Source of the DNA: Adiantum capillus-veneris
Lineage: Eukaryota > Streptophyta > Polypodiopsida > Polypodiales > Pteridaceae
Direction: 5' to 3'
NCBI GenBank assembly: GCA_014529385.2
Contig: CM043949.1
Location: forward strand, 149,897,850 to 149,961,849
DNA: 64,000 nucleotides
This document shows positions 12,008-23,517 of the stretch, piece after piece; within the stretch, counting starts at the first letter, position 1; each line of letters starts with the position of its first letter. A model generated the notes under the pieces. That model was not told where the DNA came from. It did no database searches and saw only the letters and a list, made by a program, of their open reading frames with translations. The position numbers and the translations under genes are program-made.

Positions 12008-12148
12008 TCTCAAACCAAAGGACTGACAGCCCCGGTCCATCCGCCCAACCTCCCTTTTATAGGCTTCCAACTTGCTTGAACCCATTCCCACTGGCAGTCG
12101 GCCCCTGGCCGAGTTCGTGACCCCATTGGTTTGGCCCTTGGCCTGGCA
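12008..12148 (-). repeat. chromovirus C 5' LTR with TATA box
   Basis: 141 bp; on the minus strand starts TGCCAGGCCAAGGG. CTATAAAAGG is placed so that transcription would start near the LTR end, followed directly by the primer site. Very short for an autonomous gypsy element. Confidence 0.9.
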
Positions 12149-12954
12149 ACGAATGGTTAACTCTATGAGGTGAGCTTCGCGGCCTATGGAGGAGCTAAGC
12201 CACAATGAAGGGCAATCTCCACATCCACTTCTCTTCACCTCTAATCAATACAATCACACACACTAACGATTGCAAGACGCACACAACACTAATCCTATCA
12301 TGCAACACACTAATCGCAAGCACACACACATAGATCTATTGAGCACCACACTCGGATCAAACCTACATCCACACACAAAAAAAATAGGGCAATCACACAA
12401 GATTAGAGAGGGATTAACCACTAATTATTTACGATCTATCTAATCTAAGCATCATAGGCAATCATAAGAAGCATTAGCGAGGCATAGTGAAAGAGAATGA
12501 ATCATTGACTCATGTTAATCAAGTCACGTGAGCAAGGAGAAGCTCAAGGATTCCATAGCCACACACCTCAAGAGCTCTCACCAAAGAGTGCTCTCAACAA
12601 ATGAGCTCGAGAACCCTAATTTCCTTTACCCATTGCCTGATGTACCTAGGGTAAAAATATGCAATGTCCGAGCACCCAAGGCCTTTAGAGCTCCACCACT
12701 TACTTAATCTGCTACCTAGGCACACTAACTAACATGTTCTTTACAGCATGGAACTCCCATTGGGCCCGTAACACATTAAAATATTACAATGGCTTGAAAT
12801 AAATCAAAAATTTACAATACGTGACCACTTTGGGAAAATGTGAAAAATGTGTAACTCCAATCTTTACTACTTCTTTGTAAGTTTATCCTCGATGTGCATT
12901 TGTACGTCTTTGGTCTTTAACAACTCCTTTTAATTGACATTGACTCAGTTAACA

Positions 12955-13327
12955 ATTTGATGCATTGTGCACATTGTTGTTGCAAGAGTCACTGTCTAGA
13001 AAAAACAGGACTAGACAGCGTGCAGTTGAACATGCTTTTGTTGCTACTCAAAGAAAGGGTGGCAACAACAATATATCCACTTCTTACGGTTCTTTTGCGA
13101 GTGGAAAATCACTTATTTCTAATGCTTTTGTTGGCAATAATTCGTCTGGAAATTTTGGTGATAAGGAGAAAAAGAAGATGTGGTTCCATTATTGTAAAGC
13201 TAACGATCACTTGATCAAGCAGTGTCCTAAATTGAAGTCCAAAGAGGCTAAGAAGAAAGAGGGTGGCTCCACTGCAAATGCTCGCTCCAATACAAATGCA
13301 GCTATTGTTGAGTCTTCTACAAAATGA
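12955..13327 (+). pseudogene. gag: copia B gag, C-terminal part with zinc knuckle
   Basis: Continuation of the gag frame after insertion F: LLLQESLSRKNRTRQRAVEHAFV..., a Gly/Asn/Ser-rich linker, then MWFHYCKANDHLIKQCPKLK at about 13178-13237. This is a CCHC zinc knuckle whose first Cys is replaced (F or W in its place). A TGA at 13325-13327 closes the open stretch shortly before the protease. Confidence 0.75.
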
Positions 13328-13405
13328 GACTTTGATGCTGATGTTGATGTAGAATGGGCTTTTAGTGCACAATGTACCTATAATCCTATTGTCCATGATG
13401 CATGC

Positions 13406-13855
13406 ATGTCAGTTGTTGTAGATTCACATGTGTGGTATTTTGATAGTGGTGCTACAAATCACATCACCTCACATCGTGATTTCTTCACCTCTCTTGAGTC
13501 TATCCCTCATGATCCATTACTTGCCAGAAATGCCTCTTATCTAGTTCAAGGAGCTGGAAGGATTGTTCTTATTGCTGCAAATGGTAGTTCTTTCACACTT
13601 GTTGATGCACTTTATGTACCTGAGATCAAGAAGAATCTTTTGTTTGTATCTTCACTTGCTAGACTTTGTCTTGTAGTCAAATTCGTGGATGACAGATATA
13701 CTTTACATGACCTCATTTTTGGTTATGAAATTGTTGCATCTGACATTTTATGGCATGGGTTGTATAAGCTCATTTTGTATGACAATTGTAGGAAAATTTT
13801 TGAAAAAGCAGTTGTGGATTCAAAGGCTATTTCACATGCAAAAATTTGGCATGCA
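13406..13855 (+). pseudogene. copia B protease and start of integrase region
   Basis: WYFDSGATNHITSHRDFF at about 13433-13486 is the copia protease active site with D-S-G intact, followed by the usual LVDALYVPEIKKNLLFVSSLA. The GAG-preintegrase domain begins (SHAKIWHA) and breaks at 13855, where insertion D starts. It resumes at 15856 as FGHLNFGSFLRLHK. The part before the break has no stop, unlike gag and RT. Confidence 0.8.
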
Positions 13856-15855
13856 TGTTGGTGCAGCCAAAGTGTGTCGAGCATAGAAGATGGCATGGTT
13901 AGATATGTGCAGGCTAGCAGAAGCATGGCAAAGGACTAGATCAGCTATGAAGAGCATGGGCAGACAAGTAGCAGCGGATATATATGGTTGATGTGGTTTA
14001 TAGGCCAAGAAAGGCTCCAAAGGGGGCTACTTTGAGGATCATATGAAGGAGGTTCAAGGTGCAACCTTTGGGCCTAGAAATATGGGGCTTGAGTTGCTAA
14101 AGGAGCAGGTCTAGAAGGCTTCTCAAACAAAGCTACGAAGCCCAAGATATTGAAGTTTGAAGGTCTAGTGTGTTGCAGATCCTTGCCGAGCCGAGCAGCT
14201 GAGGACACGTGGCCCGAGTTGATGCCAATGTATAGATGTGTAGTGCTCAATTTATGGAGCATGCCCATCTTTTTAGATTGCAGATCAGAGTTATGAATCG
14301 CAGGTTACATGGCCGTTTGAAGTTTTGATGGGGGCTAGGTTGGTGCCCACTTGATTGCATGGGGATTCATACCATAAGTTTCTTTTGGGCTTCAATAGAG
14401 TTCAAGAGGGTTCTATGCAGTGTATGGAGCTAGCAAGAGTTGACTGCTTGTCCAACGGAGCTCGGAGCAGAAAGTTAAAGCAGTCAAAAAGATCGGGTGC
14501 ATTTGTTCATGATTGATTGCAGATAAAATCTAGAATTTTTGTGGCCTCGGTTCAAGGTCTTCTCAGATTCTAGATGAGGTGGGAGCTACGCAAGTTAGAG
14601 CCCAAGATACGGGGTCTTAGTCAGCCTTGATTGCTCAGGACTCGGATCATCAAACAATAGTTGGCAGGCAGTGCAAGTTGGGAAGCAAAAATGGATATTT
14701 TGAAGCTTTTAGGGGTTTTTTACAAGAGTTCAAATTTTTCAAAGGCTTGGTGATCTAGGGACCACCACGTGGAAGGGGAATTATCCCATAGACAGTGGAT
14801 TGTGGAAAGTCGGCAGGGTATAAGTCCCGGGCCATGAGGCCATTGTAGTGTGTATGGGTGAGTGTGAGCCCCTTGCATTGAGGCTATGGCGTGCTCGCTC
14901 GGCATTGTGTTGGTGGCATGCGTGACGCGGTCCTGCAAGGGTGGCAGTTTTGGTCACGACAGCGTCAAGTGGCACTGTCAACTGGTGGTAGCGCCCGCGG
15001 GTGGTGTGATCTAAGTTGATGATGTGGTGGCCTGTAGGCTGGGATCAATTCTTGCATCCACATGGGCCACAAAATTTTGAAGGCAAAGGGTGTTCCCCCC
15101 ACTAGCGATATCGCTAGTGCATAGGGAGGGGTCCCACGGCAATAGGAAGTGAGTCAGAGAGAGAGAGAGTCACAAAGGAATTTCCAAAGTGGAGTAAGGT
15201 GGAGTGTGAGAGGAAAGGAAGCTGCGCAATTTTGCCAAGCCGAGCAGACAAAGGACCAAGAGATATGCACTATGCAATAGTTGCCAAAAATAAAGTATGC
15301 GAAGTGCTAACAATGCAAGGAGGATTCTGAATGGACCTGAAAGAGGACTGCACGATCTAGAGGAGCTCACACAAGGCATTTTGTGAATGTGGCTTTTTTC
15401 CATTTGAGTTTTTAGGCCAAAAGGCTTTTGGGCCATTGTTTTTTTTGAGGTTTGTGCTGGCAAGGAATTGATTGTACATGGTTTTATATGCAAGAAGGCC
15501 ATTGATGGTTGTCTCTTGGCGTCATTCTCCCTTCCCCCATCTCTTCTCTGCTTGTGTGCGTGTGTTTCCGGGTGTGTGTCAACGTGAGTGCCCCCTCGAG
15601 GTTTGTCATGCAAAGAGAGATAGAGAGAGGTTGTGTGCTTGTGGAAGGCTATGAATTGAGCAGAATGGAGTGATTGGATTTTCTGGTGCATTGCAAGGCG
15701 TGTGTGCGTATGGTCATGTGGAGTGGTGGTTTGTTTGTGGGTAGTGTTGGGTTTTGAAGGTGAACTCTAGTGGATTGGGGCACTATGTATACCCTTGGCT
15801 ATAGTGAGGCATTGTGTTGTGTGCTGGGTGTGCTCCCCTTTCCACCTCTCCAACA
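13856..15855. mobile_element. insertion D (2.0 kb) in copia B
   Basis: Copia sequence (IWHA | FGHLNF) is split by 2,000 bp beginning TGTTGGTGCAGCC and ending CTCCAACA. These TGTTGG/CCAACA ends are inverted repeats of the kind that bound LTRs. No coding sequence, internal LTR copy, primer site or clear target duplication is visible (flanks ATGCA and TTTTG). A large solo LTR or a non-coding LARD-type element fits best. The few open frames inside are composition effects. Confidence 0.55.
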
Positions 15856-16830
15856 TTTTGGTCATCTAAATTTTGGGAGTTTTCTCCGTTTGCATAAATC
15901 TGATATGGTTGCTTCTTTGTTGTCTCTTGAAGCACCTGTCAAACACGTTTGTGAAGGCTGTATTTTGGGTAAGATGTAGTATTCTAAGTTTCCAGAGGAT
16001 GGTTCAGTAAGGGTCACATGTAGATTGCAGCTTGTACATAGTGATGTTTGTGGAGCCATGTGAACTTTGTCCTTGGAAAATTACCTTTACTTTGTGACTT
16101 TGATTGCTGATTACTCCAGGCATGCATGGGTTTTTTTGCTTAAAGCAAAGTCCGAAGTTTTCATGTGCTTCAAACAATTTCTGGCTTTGGCTAGAAATGT
16201 CTTGAAATGTACTATGTCTTGAAATGTACTATGGCCACCCTCCATTCCGCAATCGCGGGGGGGAGGGGGTGTTGTCTCATGAATTTAATGCATTTCTAGC
16301 TTTTTGTGGGATAAAACACCAATGTACAGAGCCTTATACGCCTTAGCAAAATGGTGTTGCTAAGAGGAGAAATAGGTCACTTACAAAAATGACATGATGT
16401 GTGGTCAAAAGTCAAGCTTTGCCACATTCTTGCTGGCTTGAGGGCATCATGTGTCCCACTTATACACTAAACAGGTGTCCTGCAAAAGCTTTGCAGTCTA
16501 TTACTCCATATGAAGCATGGCATGATATAGAACCTTCTATTGAGCACATGCTTGCTTTTGGATGTTTGGCATATGCTTTGGTGCCACAAACACATCACAA
16601 AAAATTGGATGATAAGGCTATCAAATGTATTTTTGTTGGTTATAGTGATGAAATCAAAGGTTATAGGTTGTATCATCCACAAACAAAGTGTATCTGGTTT
16701 CACCGGGATGTTGTGTTTGTGGAAGATTTGTTCATCCCTTGCTATCATGTACTAGAGACAATAATTTACGCTCACGGGACATTTATGACACTTTGTTGCC
16801 TCTTTTCAGTGGTGGAAGTACGAATGTAAA
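15856..16830 (+). pseudogene. copia B integrase
   Basis: Starts with FGHLNFGSFLRLHKSDMV...CEGCILGKM (the HHCC zinc domain end), then VHSDVCGAM*..YLYFVTLIADYSRHAWVFLLKAKSEV, carrying the first catalytic Asp. The second catalytic region has been replaced near 16197-16270 by a duplicated 17-mer and a G-run, so the Asp of SDGGGE is gone. The third motif is recognisable as QNGVAKRRNR with Glu changed to Lys. The C-terminal part YEAWHDIEPSIEHMLAFGCLAYALVP...KCIFVGYSDEIKGYRLYHP is well preserved (16497-16690). Confidence 0.8.
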
Positions 16831-17094
16831 TTACAATGAGGCAATTGTATAGTCTATGGGGGTTTCTAAAAATGTTACAGATCAGTCTATTACTGATGTA
16901 CTTGACGAGGAAAGGGCTGAAAATGAGCAGCCTAGAGATATGCCTAAATGGATGGTGCATACTTTGCGTGATAGTAAATTGGATGCACTTTTATCTAGTC
17001 GCACTTGTTCAGGCTCTCACTATGCATCTTATGCATCAAATTGTTATGCTTTGGATGTGTCTAGCCTACATGATGTTGATGAACCTCTATCTGT

Positions 17095-18660
17095 TGATGA
17101 AGCAGAGAATTCAAAAAATTGGATGGATGCCATGCAGTCAAAATATGATGAACTTATAGAAAATGACACATGGACTTTATGTGATTTTCCTCTTGGCAAA
17201 AAGACCATTGGTCAAAGTAAGTTTACAAGCTGAATTGTAAGCCAGATGGTGAGATTGATGGCTATAAGGCTCGACTTATTGCAAAGGGTTATGCACAACA
17301 AAAAGGCATAGATTATGAAAAAAAAAAATCTACCACTTGTCTTATGACTATTGTGCATTTTCTATGTGCATTGGCAGCTCATTTTGGTCGGGATGTACAT
17401 CAATCACACATTGTTACTGCTTTGTTGAATGGTAACATATTTGAGAAAGTTTATATAGTGCAGCCTCGCGGTTTTGTGAAAAAAGGACAAGAGGACAAGG
17501 TGTACAAACGTAGCAAAGGTTTGTATGGGTTGAAACAATCTCCTTGTTCTTGGTATGAGAAGGTTGACACACATTTGGTCAAACGAGGCTTTTGTAACAG
17601 TCCGGAAAAAAGCATATGTAAAGCGTGATGGTGGTGTACTTCTCATTGTGGTTCTTTATGTAGGTGATTTGTTGATCACTAGACCAAGTGAGAGACATAT
17701 TGATGTTTTTTAGAATCATTTGAATGCTAATTTCAAGATGAATTATTTGGGGTTTTTGCATCATTACTTGGGTTTACAATTTAAGTAGTGTGATGGTGGT
17801 ATTGCCTTGTGTTAGAAAAGTTACATAGAGACATTGCTGTGTAACTTTGGACTTGAGGATTGCAAACCTATTGCCACTCCCATGGAAACAAGCTTGAAAT
17901 TGAGTCTTAATGATGGTGGTGATCCTGTAGATGTCACTATTTATCGTACTACTATTGGATGACTCACTATGTATGCAACACGAGGTCAGATATTGAGTTT
18001 ACTATCTCACAAGTGAGCAGATTTATGCATATCTCAGGGTCTAAGCATTGGCAGGATGTTAAGAGGATTTTTTTCTACTTCAGCGGCACCTTACATCTTG
18101 GCTTGATTATCCCAAGGAGGAGTCATTTACGCCTAACTTACATGCTTTTTCAGACTCAGATTGGGATGGTTGTTTTGACACACGAGTGTCCACAAGTGGT
18201 TTTGTCTCATACTTGGCAGTTCATGTATATCATGGCTGAGCAAGAAGAAACCTACTGTGGCCACTTCTGATTGTGAGGCTAAGTACAAGAAATCCTTCAC
18301 AGCTACGGTTGAGTGTGTATGGCTCAAACACTTACGGCTGATTTGGGTGTTGAACAAGACATTGCCGACACTATCTAAACTGACAACTAGAGCACATTGG
18401 TGGTTGCGATGATTATTCATGCTTGCACAAGGCACATTGAGGTGCATTACCACTATGTTAGGGAGAGGCTCTCAATAGGAGATATCAACTTGGCTTATGT
18501 GCCAACACAAGACAACCTTGTAGATATTTCCACAAAGGCATTGTCTCATGAGAAGTTCGAAGCTTTCCGCAAAGCTTTGGGCTTACTCCCGTTTGTGACT
18601 GATCATGTCCTCAAGGCATGGCACTTCCCTTTACATGTGCTGACTTTCGTTTACCGCATC
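17095..18660 (+). pseudogene. copia B reverse transcriptase / RNase H
   Basis: Begins with NWMDAMQSKYDELIENDTWTLCDFPLGKKTIG, a standard copia RT start, then decays with many stops. KGLYGLKQSPCSWYEK is clear at about 17515-17560. The catalytic YVDD appears as LYVGDLLI at about 17656-17680, with the first Asp changed to Gly, so the enzyme could not work. RNase H remains as TRHIEVHYHYVRERLSIGDINLAYVPTQDNLVDISTKAL (about 18430-18545) just before the polypurine tract. Confidence 0.82.
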
Positions 18661-18675
18661 ACTCCAAGGGGGATT

Positions 18676-18906
18676 TGTTACCATGAGACATGTGGTAGTG
18701 ATGTGTCTGAACACACTTAGGATCGCCGGGGAATTTCTCTCCACTTTAGGAGGTTTTTCCCCCCCATGCATTGTATATATTCCCATTCATTCTAGGCCTA
18801 TCTATCTTTCCATTGCAGAATAAGTAATATACTCTCTGTTGTGTGCCTTGAGGTTCTTTCATCTTCTCCAAGATCTGTATGTTTTCCTACAAGCCTAATT
18901 GCAACA
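18676..18906 (+). repeat. copia B 3' LTR
   Basis: 231 bp, begins TGTTACCATGAGACATGTGG, ends TTGCAACA; pairs with 5064-5290. Preceded by the polypurine tract AAGGGGGATT at about 18666-18675. Confidence 0.85.
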
Positions 18907-19860
18907 CAGTGAAGATGCAAAAGTCAAGAGGAAGAGAAGACCTCATAGACAATTTGAAGTTGGAAATTTACCTTTCGGAGAAGGCAAAACAGCTTACAGT
19001 TTAAAGGAAGACCTGATTGGGAGGAAAGTAGATTGTACTTTTGGACAGTTGATGAATATGGTGCCCAAACTTGAGAGGCAGTGGAAGGGTGAAGGCATGT
19101 TAACCTATCGCTTTTTTGTGCTAGTTAGCAGTTTCAAGTTAGCACATCTTCAAAGAGTTGGGCGTCCGGTAAATTTTTTACAAATAATATCAAAATTTGT
19201 CGGAGGTTGTACATTTGGATTCCTTGTTTCAAGTGCTTTCTATTGATATATCATATGTCATAGATCTTGGAGATGTAGCTCAAGTTATTGTACTAGTTAG
19301 CATATGCCAAAATTGTGCTAGTTAGCATTGTCCGGGACATGAAAAAGCATGACATGCTAACATGCTTTCACCCGGAAGTCATTAGTGAATCCAAAGAAAG
19401 AGACAAAGCATGGAGAATTTAGAGTGTTGGCAGTGGGAGAGTTACCCGACATTTTTCCTGTGGTGAACACTTGGCACAAAGGTGTGGGCATGGGAGAGGT
19501 CCTACATTGATGGAGGTCCTCAAGTTTGTGTGATCACATAGTCATGTGCCAAGAGACTGGTCTCATTACATGGAGGAGCTCTGGGTTTAGGATTTAACTA
19601 GCAAACCATGCCAAAGTGAAGTGTTTGGGTCTGATTAAGAAATTGGAAGTTAAAGTCTTTAACGTGAAGGTTATAGTAAATTTCATGTTATGCCATATGG
19701 ATTGGGATCTTTCCCTCTCATTTTGGGAGGACCTTGATTGAGATCTATTAGTGCTCTGCAAGATTGGGACAAGGGCACAATATGTGTGTATGGCAAGAAG
19801 GGTAAATAAAGGGTGCTTGATATGACTACCAAGCAACCTTTGGCACTAGAAGATGTGAGT
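18907..19860 (+). pseudogene. gypsy A protease region
   Basis: Resumes the gypsy A frame interrupted at 5064: DAKVKRKRRPHRQFEVGNLPFGEGKTAYSLKEDLIGRKVDCTFGQLMNMVPKLERQW. After a disrupted stretch near 19150-19400 it continues as homologue of 23518-24056: a WHKGVGMG-like segment, then DGGPQVCVITHS around 19518-19535, the retropepsin active site in D-G-G form seen in some plant gypsy elements. Frames change several times, so it is dead. Confidence 0.65.
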
Positions 19861-19989
19861 GAAAATGATGAATCCGAAGCTACCAATTGTTTTGAAGATT
19901 CAAAAAGTAGCTCTGCTTTCAGCTCTAGTGATGAGAGTGAAGTTTCATTCTTGTTGTTGGACGAGGAGAAGAGGGAAGTTGATGAAATG

Positions 19990-20960
19990 TTGCAAGTGCT
20001 AGGGAATATAAATGCTTCAAGCCATTTAGAGCAACTTTAGGAGTTGATGCAGCCTAAACACGAATTGCCAGTGAAGAAAGAGTTGATTCAAAATATGTTG
20101 AGTGCCAATCTAGACACAAGGACAAACAAGGGAGTGCTTAACAATGTTAGATGGGTTCCAAATCTTTCCATCACTTCATATCAAGAAATAAGGGGTTTTG
20201 TTGGGGATTTTGTGAAAATTGAACTAGTCGAAGGGGCAAATCCAATACGACATAAATTAAGAAGGATGGGTAAGGAGCAAATGAATGCCTTAAAGGAAAA
20301 AGTGGATAAACTTTTGGATGCAGGGTTCCTTATGCCAGTGGATAGTGCTGAATGGGTGTGCCGTGTAGTGATCACTACAACGAGAGATGGGTGTTGGAGA
20401 GTGTGCATTGATTACAAGACATTAAATGCAGTGACCAAGAAAAATCCTTAACCTTTACATTTTCTTGATCAACTTTTAGGTGCAGTGAGACTGGCTTTGA
20501 AAGATATAGTGTCTGTGATGGTTATTCCAGATATAGTGTCTGTGATGGTTATTCCAGATATTTTCAGCTTATCCTTGCTCTTGAAGAACAGAAAAATAAT
20601 ATCTTTATCACGCCATGGGGTTGTTTTTGCTTTTGCTGCCTTCCTTTTGGGTTGAAAAATGGGCCTCGAGCTTTTGAAAAAAATTTGGATTGGGTCCTTA
20701 CCTCGTTCCTTGAGAAATTTGTCAAAGGATTCATAAATGATTTCTGTGTATATAGTTCAAGAAAAGAGCATGTTCAAAAGCTTGAAAGGACTTTTTCAAG
20801 GTATGATGAATGCGAGGTCAGATGAACCCAAAGAAATGTCATTTGACGCAACAAAGGGTGAAGCTTCTTGGACATGTGATTTTAAAAAATGAGATTGCAC
20901 CAGATCTAGAGAAACTGGAGGCTTTGTTGTTATTGACATCTCTAGAATATAGAAGAGAGT
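19990..20960 (+). pseudogene. gypsy A reverse transcriptase, truncated
   Basis: The frame at 20044-20451 reads ELVEGANPIRHKLRRMGKEQMNALKEKVDKLLDAGFLMPVDSAEWVCRVVITTTRDGCWRVCIDYKTLNAVTKKNP, the first RT motifs of gypsy elements, then a TAA. A 27-bp tandem duplication (20503-20556) adds a repeated VMVIPDIVS segment within the DxxSGY region. Downstream remnants such as FAAFLLG and KFVKGFINDFCVYSS (the FxDD strand, altered) are visible to about 20800, then LLGHVILKNEIAPDLEKLEAL in a shifted frame. RNase H and integrase are missing; the sequence changes at about 20978. Confidence 0.72.
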
Positions 20961-20977
20961 TGGACACTTTCATACAG

Positions 20978-22287
20978 TGATGGGGGCTTTTCACAAGCCA
21001 AGCTCCCATACCCCTCTTCTCTCGTCCCCACCCCATGAAAACCCCCTCTTAGGGAGGGAGTGATAAAAAAGCATTGGAAAAAGTAAGAAAAAAATAAAGT
21101 ATGATTATGTAAATATATAAGAAAGGTAAAATAGGCCACCTCATGCATGCGGGGTAGCCCATCCCCACCTTGCCTCCTTTTTCTTCACTGTTGCCCCGCC
21201 GGGTGTCCCTTTTCCTCTCCTCCACTCAAAAGGGTACAACCCCCTCTCTCTTCCCCTTGTCCTTTCTCCTTTCTCTCTCCCCTCAAGCTACCCCACCTCT
21301 CACCAATAATGCATTATAACTCACCAATAATGCACCCTAACTCACATGCAACTTACCCTATCTTCCAAAATAGTATACCCCACCCCTTCTTTCTCTCTCC
21401 TATCATATCCCATGACCCAAATACCCCCCCTCTCTCTAAAGGGTGCCATGTCTCTTGTCTTGTAGCTAAATAACCTCCCCCACACTCACACACACTCAGT
21501 TTCACTGAAAAAGGTGCCCCACAGACCCATCCCCACCCGGTGGTTACCTGATTTTTCTTGTGTTCACACACATCTACACACAGATTCACCTCTGAACACA
21601 CTCCCCTCTCTCCCCTCTTGTAATTACTTTATTCTCCATGTCACCTCTCACTTTTTTCATCAACCCATCTCTCTCTCTTAGTCTCTCTCTCATGAGACTG
21701 CTGTTCTGGCACATATACACACAGCTAGACAAGTGGGGCCCACAGTCACATGGCCTATGTAGATAATGATTTCTTCAGTTCTAAATTCTAGAATTTCTCT
21801 CCTATATAAAGAGGGGTCACCATCACACTAAGGACACAACATCACCAAAGAACACACTATGCACTGTGTGTGCCTAGTGCACACACACACACCCACACCA
21901 TCACCATCACCATCACCGCAATCACCATGCTTGTTTTGAGCATGACCTCTACACCCTTGGCTATGGAAGATGAAGGGCAACTAAATGAAGGATGATGGCC
22001 ATAATCCTCGTGCGAGTCTTCGCCATCAACTCCCACCTATCCGCCATGTGCTCTACCACTCTCTCCCTTCTCATTCCCCTACCCTATGCTCCCCATTTCA
22101 TCGCCTACTTCTCTAAATAAAGATTGAGGTTTTGTGAGTATGTTTTCTTGCAATGTTTTGCCCATGTGAGGTGTGCGGAATTGCCACCTAGTCTTGTGTT
22201 TTGGAGTGAGCTTGTGTATGTGTGAAGGGTGTGCGGATTCGCCATCCTTTTGTGGTGCCTAAGTACTAAGCCGCTATACCCCCTCCC

Positions 22288-22324
<37 letters not shown>

Positions 22325-22432
22325 TGATCTCATTCCCTTTCCTCTTCATCATTATTCCCAAGCATCCATCTCTTTTGGATGAAAACTTTGTTATGGTGGT
22401 GTGTTGTTTGCGTCCTAGCCGCTGAAGCTAGG
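20978..22432 (+). repeat. LTR-like block, second gypsy family
   Basis: Starts TGATGGGGGCTTTT where the gypsy A pol homology ends, contains a TATA box (CTATATAAAGAGGGG, 21802-21816), a CACACA and ACCATC-repeat transcribed leader, a polyadenylation-like AATAAAG at about 22118, and is followed by TGGTGCCCCC (22433-22442), the same primer-site-like word that follows the gypsy A 5' LTR. A related block lies inverted at 33130-33720, sharing GGTGTGCGGATTCGCCA and TTGTGAGTATG. An LTR is the best explanation; ends are approximate. Confidence 0.5.
22287..22321. repeat. (CT)n microsatellite
   Basis: Near-perfect CT run of about 35 bp within the LTR-like block. Confidence 0.95.
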
Positions 22433-22442
22433 TGGTGCCCCC

Positions 22443-23517
22443 TGTTTGCTTTACCATGACAGGCTCGAGGCGCGCCATTCGGTCCCCGGTGTTTTAGAGG
22501 CCGTCGGGGTTCGGGGTTCGCTTTGCTCTCGTCAACAGAAGGTTAAATCTCTATCCTATTTCATACCTTTGGCATCACATTTGCTGGTTAAATGTGACAC
22601 TGTTGGTAAAATACTCTCCATGATTATTGTCAATTATTATCATTTCACTAGGTCACTACACCTTAGCCCCATTATCTCAGTCACTTCTATGTATCAGCCA
22701 ATCTTACCATAATTTGTAGACCCACAATTAGTGGGATTTAGCTCACTACTCAGCCACCATGATTGAGGAGTTACATACCCTTAAGATGATTTGGGTGCTT
22801 TTTACCTACCAAAAGGAGTACTTTCAGCTCGTGGGAGATATCTATATAAGGAGCCATGCTTTGCTTGTTTTTTTATCACTAGTCATTATATACATGACTA
22901 TGTGGTCATTATCACATAATTATTCACTTTCATTGCCATTTTTATCACATGATTATTAACTTCCATTGTCATTTTTATTATCAAATCTTGTTCTCATAAT
23001 TGGTTGTGTGATTATGTATACTAAACCATGAATCATCTAATCTATTTTAATCCACCATAGTCATTCTTGATGGGCATCCCGATTTTCACAGACACCTCAC
23101 TTGGTTGTCGTACAGAGCGGTGCCCCACTCTCATGCTTTTCCTTCAGACTTGCTTTATCCATACCTCTTTAGTATAAACTTTCTAACATTCAAAATCATC
23201 CATATTTTTTAGCAATGCTAAATGTTGGACGTAAAAAAAAACTGAAGTTTTGTAATTCAAATATAATACGTGTATTATAGGTGCTATGGTCTCTGTTTGT
23301 TGCGTCCTTGCGTTTGTTGCAAAATTGGCACTTTGGTACTACATAACCAGCAAGCCATTGGCAAGGCGGTGAGTTAACAACATAACCATGGCAGAACTGA
23401 AAACAACAAACACTAGAACTTAAAGAGTGCTGGAAAAAAGACACGATGGGACTGACTTCTCCATCCAGATACAACAAAACTTGGGTAGCCATGGCTTTCT
23501 CTTATCCGTATGGGTAA
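22443..23517. other. non-coding stretch between gypsy remnants
   Basis: I see no protein homology. GC-rich at the left end (CTCGAGGCGCGCC near 22464), AT-rich with repeated TTATCACATGATTATT-like words near 22890-22960. Probably leader or internal sequence of the gypsy family whose LTR-like block precedes it. Confidence 0.35.

Larger units (their letters stand above)
6324..12148 (-). mobile_element. Ty3/gypsy chromovirus C, complete structure, 141-bp LTRs
   Basis: LTRs at 6324-6464 and 12008-12148 are both 141 bp, about 92% identical by eye, and flanked by perfect 5-bp duplications ACGAA (6319-6323 and 12149-12153). Reading the minus strand, TTGGTATCAGAGCC next to the 5' LTR (about 11994-12007) is an initiator-Met primer site and AAGGGGGGAG before the 3' LTR (about 6467-6476) is the polypurine tract. 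Between them lie gag, protease, RT, RNase H, integrase and a chromodomain in chromovirus order. The LTRs contain CTATAAAAGG, a TATA box on the element's strand. Coding parts are broken by stops and frameshifts. Confidence 0.92.
6200..12954. mobile_element. insertion F: solo-LTR-like sequence carrying chromovirus C
   Basis: Copia gag stops aligning at 6199 and resumes at 12955. The insertion starts TGTTGGGGGTCC and ends CAGTTAACA (TG...CA), and flanking 5-mers GTTTG (6195-6199) and ATTTG (12955-12959) match at four of five positions, as expected for an LTR-element target duplication. Without chromovirus C (6324-12148 and one TSD copy) the insertion is about 925 bp and has no coding sequence, so a solo LTR is the simplest reading. 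The part at 12154-12954 is otherwise featureless, with CACACA-rich patches. Confidence 0.6.
5064..18906 (+). mobile_element. Ty1/copia element B with nested insertions
   Basis: Two LTRs in direct orientation (5064-5290 and 18676-18906) bracket gag, protease, integrase, reverse transcriptase and RNase H in copia order on the plus strand. TGGTATCAGAGC at 5293-5304 is the initiator-Met tRNA primer site and AAGGGGGATT before 18676 is the polypurine tract. The element sits inside gypsy A: the lysine-rich frame before 5064 (KKKGKEKEG) resumes after 18906 (DAKVKRKRRPHRQ). Flanking 5-mers GGGTG and CAGTG agree at three of five positions, compatible with an eroded target duplication. Insertions F/C (6200-12954) and D (13856-15855) split it. 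Every coding part carries stops or frameshifts. Confidence 0.85.

Noticed and set aside
15170-15691. 173-codon minus-strand frame in insertion D
   Set aside because: Low-complexity, no domain, and overlapped by plus-strand frames of the same kind; insertion D appears non-coding.
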